Source: an uncultured Clostridia bacterium | GTDB taxonomy: Bacteria; Bacillota; Clostridia; Oscillospirales; Oscillospiraceae | DNA: 51,270 nt | Reading direction: 5' to 3' | Assembly: GCA_946411475.1 (NCBI GenBank) | Contig: CAMKED010000003.1 | Location: 1 to 51,270 of the forward strand | Part shown: positions 46,950 through 51,270 of the stretch, piece by piece | How the letters are laid out: every line of letters starts with the position of its first letter | How positions within the stretch are numbered: position 1 is the first letter of the stretch | Notes under the pieces: model-generated | Database searches by the model: none | The model's input: only the letters and a program-made list of their open reading frames with translations | Told to the model about the DNA's origin: nothing | Program-made: the position numbers and the translations under genes

Positions 46950-48068
46950 TTACTTTTCCCGGTAGCTCTGGTATAGCAGCTCGGCTGCCTGTTTGCGGGT
47001 CATTGGGGTCTCGCTGAGCGCTGCGAAGGCTGTGGGGAGCGCAAGCTCCGTGCCGCGGGCCTTGGCCACCAGCGCGGCGGCCTCGGCATCGGTGATCGGC
47101 TGATTGGGGCGGAAGACCAGACCGTCCGGCGTGGCCTCCCCCTGGATCAAACCCCGCCGCAGAGCGGAGGCCAGATAAGGCCGGAGCCAGGGAGCTGCGT
47201 CCTCAGCGTCCGCAAAACCGGAAACCTGAAGCCCGATTTCGGGATTTATGCCCTCCAACTTCATTACCATTGCCAGAAGCTCGCCGCGGCTGACAGGTTG
47301 ATCCGGCCCAAAGCTCAGCCGTTCGGAAATCAACTCTCCGCCGAAGAGACCGGCTTCGCGCATCCAAATCGCCTCGAACTGATCATCACGGTCCAGATCC
47401 GCAAAGGTTTGCGCGTCGGTGGGCTTCCGAATGCTGACCCGTACCGTGGCCGGCGCAGAGACCCGACCGGCTGCGTCGGTGACAGTGAACGTGAAGCTGT
47501 CCTCGCCCACCTTATTTTTCTTTGGAGTGTAGGTGAAGCTGCCGTCAGCATTCAGCTCCACGGTGCCGCGGCGCGGCCGGTTTTCCAGCCGGAAGCTCAG
47601 ATCCCCGACGCCGCTTCCTTTGAGCGTGCCGCTGTTTGGCAGGTTCCGCCAGGTCTCCAGAGAGCTGCTTTCCGCAGTGGGGGCCGCGTCCTCTACGGAT
47701 TCAAAGTGGAAGGTCATCACGGTTTCCTCTCCGAGACGGCCGTCCTCAAAGGGCAGAAAAGACAGACGGATTTCTCCACCGCACACGGGCTCCACGGTGA
47801 GGCGGAAGAGATCGGCGCGGGAAATTGCGTCACCGGTGCGCAGCACACGGCTGCCCAAGCACACCTTGGCCTGATTTGCTTCGGGAAGCTGCGTGAAGAA
47901 TACCCCGGTCAGCTCGGCGTGCGTATCCAGCTCTTCCCGGGAAAAGCAATAAATCCCGTCCTCGCGGATTTCCGCGTCTGCCGAGCTGTCAGCGGCGGCG
48001 GGAAGCACCAGAAGCAGGGCAGCCATCACGCCCAGTACCGGCCGAAGCAGCGAATGATTTGCTTTCAT
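46950..48068 (-). CDS. Secreted Ig-like/SLH-domain surface protein
   Basis: The 372-residue protein has a signal peptide (VLGVMAALLLVLPAAA). Residues 30-130 are a beta-rich region of unknown type. About 135-215 is a cadherin/Ig-like repeat (RRGTVELNADGSFTYTPK). The C-terminal 150 residues hold two full SLH domains (FADLDRDDQFEAIWMREAGLF, FADAEDAAPWLRPYL) and a partial third that ends at YREK. SLH domains bind pyruvylated cell-wall polymer. Its ribosome site lies in the 3' arm of a hairpin that also looks like the metK terminator. Confidence 0.88.
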   Translation of the reverse strand: MKANHSLLRPVLGVMAALLLVLPAAADSSADAEIREDGIYCFSREELDTHAELTGVFFTQLPEANQAKVCLGSRVLRTGDAISRADLFRLTVEPVCGGEIRLSFLPFEDGRLGEETVMTFHFESVEDAAPTAESSSLETWRNLPNSGTLKGSGVGDLSFRLENRPRRGTVELNADGSFTYTPKKNKVGEDSFTFTVTDAAGRVSAPATVRVSIRKPTDAQTFADLDRDDQFEAIWMREAGLFGGELISERLSFGPDQPVSRGELLAMVMKLEGINPEIGLQVSGFADAEDAAPWLRPYLASALRRGLIQGEATPDGLVFRPNQPITDAEAAALVAKARGTELALPTAFAALSETPMTRKQAAELLYQSYREK

Positions 48069-48074
48069 AAAAAA

Positions 48075-48105
48075 ACTACCTCCTTCGTAGATCGTCGGAG
48101 GTAGT
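48075..48105 (-). promoter_or_regulatory. Hairpin that holds the SLH gene ribosome site
   Basis: On the minus strand ACTACCTCC pairs perfectly with GGAGGTAGT across a 13-base loop; seven T residues and the ATG follow at once. The 3' arm contains a perfect Shine-Dalgarno. The same element fits an intrinsic terminator for metK. Confidence 0.75.
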
Positions 48106-48149
48106 ATTTGCGAGATTTGGAAAACTATGCGAATCCAAACATTGCCAAT

Positions 48150-49292
48150 TTAATTGAACTGTACGTCCGTCCGCTCCCAGGGCAGATCCAGGTCCGTGCG
48201 GCCGAAGTGGCCGTAGGCGGCGGTGGCCTGATAGATGGGACGGCGCAGATTCAGGCGTTCAATGATGGCGGCGGGACGCAGGTCGAAGCAGCGGCGCACC
48301 AGTTCGGAGAGCTCGCCGTCGGGGAGCTTGCCGGTCCCGTAGCTGTCCACCAGAACGGAGACGGGCTGCGCCACGCCGATCGCATAGGCCAGCTCGATCT
48401 GGCATTTCCGGGCCAGCCCGGCGGCGACAAGGTTCTTTGCAATATACCGGGCCATGTAGGCTGCGGAGCGGTCCACCTTGGTGGGATCCTTGCCGGAGAA
48501 GGCGCCGCCGCCGTGGGCCGCGTAGCCGCCGTAGGTGTCCACGATGATCTTCCGCCCGGTCAGGCCGGAGTCAGCCGCAGGGCCGCCGATGACGAAGCGG
48601 CCGGTCGGATTGACGAAAAACTTGGTATCCGCGTCCAGTAAACGCTTGGGCAGATTGGGGCGGATCACCGTGTCGATCACGGTCTGCCGCAGCGTGTCGA
48701 TGTCGATACTCTCCGCGTGCTGGGTGGAGACGACCACGGTGTCGATGCGTTCGGGGCGGCCTTCCTCGTCATACTGTACGGAGACCTGGCTCTTTCCGTC
48801 CGGCCGCAGCCAGGGCAGCGTGCCGTCCTTGCGCAGGGCGCTCAGGGCCCGGGTGAGGTTGTGCGCGTAGCCGATAGGAGCGGGCATGAGCTCCTCGGTC
48901 TCATCGCAGGCAAAGCCGAACATCATGCCTTGGTCGCCGGCGCCGATGGTCTTGTCGTCATAGGAGGCGTTCACACCCATGGCGATGTCCTTGGACTGCT
49001 CGTCGATGGCGGTGAGTACGGCACAGGTGTTGCCGTTGAAGCCTGCCTCGGGGGAGTTGTAGCCGATGTTGTTCAGCGTGCGGCGGACCACGTGCGCGAT
49101 GTCCACGTAGCAGTCGCAGGATATCTCACCGGTGACCAGCACCATACCGGTGGTAGCCACGGTCTCACAGGCCACGCGGGCCATCGGATCCTGTGCCAGA
49201 ATGGCGTCGAGCACGCCGTCGGAGATCTGGTCACAGACCTTGTCAGGATGTCCCTCGGTGACAGATTCAGAGGTAAAAATTCGTTTCAGCAT
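48150..49292 (-). CDS. metK: S-adenosylmethionine synthetase
   Basis: MetK makes SAM from methionine and ATP. The 380 residues are standard. The first motif is [18 protein letters not shown] at residues 7-24; then come [21 protein letters not shown] and the late [19 protein letters not shown] loop. A SAM-I riboswitch precedes it, so it is switched off when SAM is high. It is convergent with nothing; the SLH gene follows in the same direction after 81 bases. Confidence 0.98.
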   Translation of the reverse strand: MLKRIFTSESVTEGHPDKVCDQISDGVLDAILAQDPMARVACETVATTGMVLVTGEISCDCYVDIAHVVRRTLNNIGYNSPEAGFNGNTCAVLTAIDEQSKDIAMGVNASYDDKTIGAGDQGMMFGFACDETEELMPAPIGYAHNLTRALSALRKDGTLPWLRPDGKSQVSVQYDEEGRPERIDTVVVSTQHAESIDIDTLRQTVIDTVIRPNLPKRLLDADTKFFVNPTGRFVIGGPAADSGLTGRKIIVDTYGGYAAHGGGAFSGKDPTKVDRSAAYMARYIAKNLVAAGLARKCQIELAYAIGVAQPVSVLVDSYGTGKLPDGELSELVRRCFDLRPAAIIERLNLRRPIYQATAAYGHFGRTDLDLPWERTDVQFN

Positions 49293-49310
49293 TTGTAATC
49301 AGTCCTTTCG

Positions 49311-49341
49311 TTCAAAAAAAAAGCCCTGCCAAGAGGCAGGG
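49311..49341 (-). terminator. Expression-platform terminator of the SAM riboswitch
   Basis: On the minus strand CCCTGCC-TCTT-GGCAGGG is followed by a run of at least nine T residues, 20 bases before metK. When the aptamer binds SAM this hairpin should form. Confidence 0.9.
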
Positions 49342-49352
49342 AGGTCATGACC

Positions 49353-49453
49353 GCAATCCTCATCTGCCGATTTTCTCGCCGGATTTGGCACCTTGCTTCT
49401 TTGCAGGTTGCCGGGTTTCACAGGGCCGTTCCCTCCACCGCTCTTGATAAGGC
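49353..49453 (-). promoter_or_regulatory. SAM-I (S-box) riboswitch aptamer
   Basis: The minus strand carries the whole consensus: CTTATCAAGAG at the start of P1/P2, GGTGGAGGGA, CCCTGTGAAACCCGGCAACC, GGTGCCAAATCC and GATGAGG at the closing end. It controls metK. Confidence 0.97.
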
Positions 49454-49471
49454 GTGTTCAGTTGTGTCGTT

Positions 49472-49499
49472 ATTATACACATTATTCCCAAAATGTCAA
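49472..49499 (-). promoter_or_regulatory. Promoter of metK
   Basis: On the minus strand consensus TTGACA and TATAAT are 16 bases apart, about 20 bases before the riboswitch. Confidence 0.88.
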
Positions 49500-49525
49500 G
49501 CCCTTTTTTGAGACAATCGGCGCTG

Positions 49526-49558
49526 AAAAACCGCACCCGTTTTTCGGGTGCGGTTTTT
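49526..49558. terminator. Terminator of rpoC
   Basis: AAAAACCGCACCCG pairs with CGGGTGCGGTTTTT around a short T-rich loop. It is symmetrical and works in both directions. Confidence 0.92.
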
Positions 49559-49569
49559 CATGAAAAGCC

Positions 49570-51270
49570 TTATTTGGCCTCGTTGTCGATCATGTCGACG
49601 GTGACCTGCGACTCGGGGCAGGCGGTGAGGTTGTAGTCCCGATAGACGGTCAAACCGGAGCCGGCGGGGATGAGCTTGCCGATGATGACGTTTTCCTTCA
49701 GGCCGACCAGCTTGTCCACCTTGCCCTTGATGGCAGCCTCGGTCAGGACCTTTGTAGTCTCCTGGAAGGAGGCGGCGGAGAGGAAGGATTCGGTGGCCAG
49801 GGAGGCCTTGGTGATGCCCATGAGCATCAGCGTGGCGGAAGCGGGGCGCTTGAGCTCCAGATCCGTTTCGCCCGCGTCGATCCGGGCCTGAATGGCTTTG
49901 TTCTCGCGCTCGATCTTCTCGTTGGCTTCCTCGAATTCCACGACGTCCACCTGCGTCTCGGAGAGCAGCTCGGTATCGCCGGGATCGTTGACCTTGACCT
50001 TGCGCATCATCTGACGGATGATGACCTCAATGTGCTTTTCGTTGATGTCAACGCCCTGCTGACGGTAGACGGCCAAGACTTCCTGAGTCAGGTAGTCCTG
50101 CACCTTCTCCTCGCCGCGAATGCGGAGCACGTCATGCGGGCTCAGAGGACCGTCGGTGATCCGGTCGCCCTTGTGGACTTCCTTGCCGTTCTCCACGCGA
50201 AGGCCGACGGAGTAGGGAACCTGATATTCCTTGACCTCGCCGTCTTCAGAGGTGACGGTGATGGAGCGCAGGGCGGTGCGGTGACTTTCATCGACTGCCA
50301 CGACGCCGGTGGTTTCGGAGATGACAGCCATCTTCTTGGGCTTCCGGGCTTCGAACAATTCTTCGACACGGGGAAGACCCTGGGTGATATCGTCGCCGGC
50401 GACGCCGCCCGTGTGGAAGGTACGCATGGTAAGCTGGGTGCCGGGTTCGCCGATGGACTGCGCGGCGATGATACCGACGGCCTCGCCCGGATCGACCAGC
50501 TTGGAGGAGGCCAGGTTCATGCCGTAGCAGCGGGCGCAGACGCCGGACTTGGCGCGGCAGCCCAGCACGGAGCGAACGTAGACCTTGTCAATGCCGTGGG
50601 CCAGGAATTTCTTGGCGTCTTCCTCGTGGAGCATGACGTCCTTGCTGTGCAGGACCTCGCCGGTGACGGGATCGGTGACGTCATAGACGGGGAAGCGGCC
50701 GTGGATGCGCTCGCCGAAGGTGGAGATGGTCTGACCCTTCTCCACGATCTGAGACTTCCAGGAGCCCTTGGTGGTGCCGCAGTCGTCCTCGCGGATGATG
50801 ACCTCCTGGCTCACGTCCACCAAACGGCGGGTCAAATAACCGGAGTCAGCGGTACGCAGGGCGGTATCCGTCAGGCCTTTCCGGGCGCCTCTGGAGGAGA
50901 TGAAGTATTCCAGAACGCTCAGACCTTCACGGAAGTTGGCTTTGATGGGGATTTCGATGGTGCGGCCGGAAGTATCGGCCATCAGACCACGCATACCGGC
51001 CAACTGACGGATCTGGTTCATGGAGCCACGGGCGCCGGAATCCGCCATCATGAAGATGGGATTGAAGGTGTCCAGGTTGCTCTGCAGGGCGTCGGTGACC
51101 TTCTTGATGGTCTCTTCCCATTCCTTGACGGTGAGACGGTAGCGCTCATCGTTGGTAATGAAGCCGCGCTTGTACTGACGGTCGATCTTGACGACGGCCT
51201 GCTCGGCCTCGTGGACAAGCTGATATTTGCGCTCGGGGATCGCCATATCCGCGATGGAGACGGTGATGGA
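49570..51270 (-). CDS. rpoC: RNA polymerase beta' subunit, C-terminal part
   Basis: The gene continues past the right edge; the ORF-track ATG at 51246 is internal, because the frame stays open to 51270. About 566 residues are present. They cover the bridge-helix and trigger-loop end ([22 protein letters not shown] and [24 protein letters not shown]) and the second zinc site (CGTTKGS...[13 protein letters not shown]). The C-terminal clamp helix follows, with [23 protein letters not shown]. This is an essential core gene, useful as a phylogenetic marker. Confidence 0.98.
   Translation of the reverse strand, partial: SITVSIADMAIPERKYQLVHEAEQAVVKIDRQYKRGFITNDERYRLTVKEWEETIKKVTDALQSNLDTFNPIFMMADSGARGSMNQIRQLAGMRGLMADTSGRTIEIPIKANFREGLSVLEYFISSRGARKGLTDTALRTADSGYLTRRLVDVSQEVIIREDDCGTTKGSWKSQIVEKGQTISTFGERIHGRFPVYDVTDPVTGEVLHSKDVMLHEEDAKKFLAHGIDKVYVRSVLGCRAKSGVCARCYGMNLASSKLVDPGEAVGIIAAQSIGEPGTQLTMRTFHTGGVAGDDITQGLPRVEELFEARKPKKMAVISETTGVVAVDESHRTALRSITVTSEDGEVKEYQVPYSVGLRVENGKEVHKGDRITDGPLSPHDVLRIRGEEKVQDYLTQEVLAVYRQQGVDINEKHIEVIIRQMMRKVKVNDPGDTELLSETQVDVVEFEEANEKIERENKAIQARIDAGETDLELKRPASATLMLMGITKASLATESFLSAASFQETTKVLTEAAIKGKVDKLVGLKENVIIGKLIPAGSGLTVYRDYNLTACPESQVTVDMIDNEAK

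Overview
The window is about 58% GC by eye. Its intrinsic terminators, strong AGGAGG ribosome sites, sigma-A promoters with 16-17 base spacers, SAM-I riboswitch in front of metK and gene families (selenium hydroxylase accessory genes yqeC/yqeB/selD, LytTR-DUF3021 pair, FtsX two-component module, SLH protein, CPBP protease) point to an anaerobic, gut-type member of the Clostridia, most likely Oscillospiraceae/Ruminococcaceae. The genus cannot be fixed from the sequence alone.

Layout. 0-6 kb: a GH3 beta-glucosidase (minus), the 3' half of a tRNA-Cys gene, a luxE-luxC operon for making fatty aldehydes without luciferase genes, then a non-coding stretch with palindromic repeats and a broken integrase. 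6-11.3 kb: a zinc-ribbon membrane protein followed by a 1400-residue secreted protein of unknown, effector-like architecture. 11.4-16.9 kb (all minus): tyrS, an XRE regulator, two tiny genes with their own signals, and a flavodoxin/hydrolase/LytTR/DUF3021 run. 17.2-20.7 kb (plus): a compact RiPP locus made of a strong promoter, a radical SAM/SPASM maturase, an unlisted 37-residue three-cysteine precursor, an internal terminator and an ABC exporter. 21-28.4 kb (minus): ABC ATPase, two paralogous FtsX permeases, response regulator and kinase, a likely antimicrobial-peptide sensing and resistance module, with a TTACA-N4-TGTCA site at its promoter. 28.5-32.8 kb (plus): nitrilase-family amidase, ABC ATPase, and an ABC permease fused to a CPBP protease. 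33-37.3 kb: a small orphan gene with a long AT-rich hairpin leader, then (minus) an ECF-type nickel/cobalt transporter, a CsoR-family repressor and an iron-sulfur aldo/keto reductase. 37.4-46.9 kb (plus): a beta-helix lipoprotein, mntP, yqeC-yqeB-selD, a TraB/GumN lipoprotein, a FtsW/RodA-family gene and a PAP2 phosphatase. 46.9-51.3 kb (minus): an SLH protein, metK with its SAM-I riboswitch, and the 3' part of rpoC running off the edge.

The RiPP locus and the FtsX two-component module lie side by side, so the region may carry both a peptide export system and a peptide defence system. Their linkage is inference. Dispersed palindromes (GTAGTGGCC...GGCCACTAC elements, a CCTTCCCC-type repeat, a GGACAAGC-type repeat) and TTGACA-rich short repeats mark the intergenic spaces. 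Promoter, operator and terminator calls were made by eye and were not computed.
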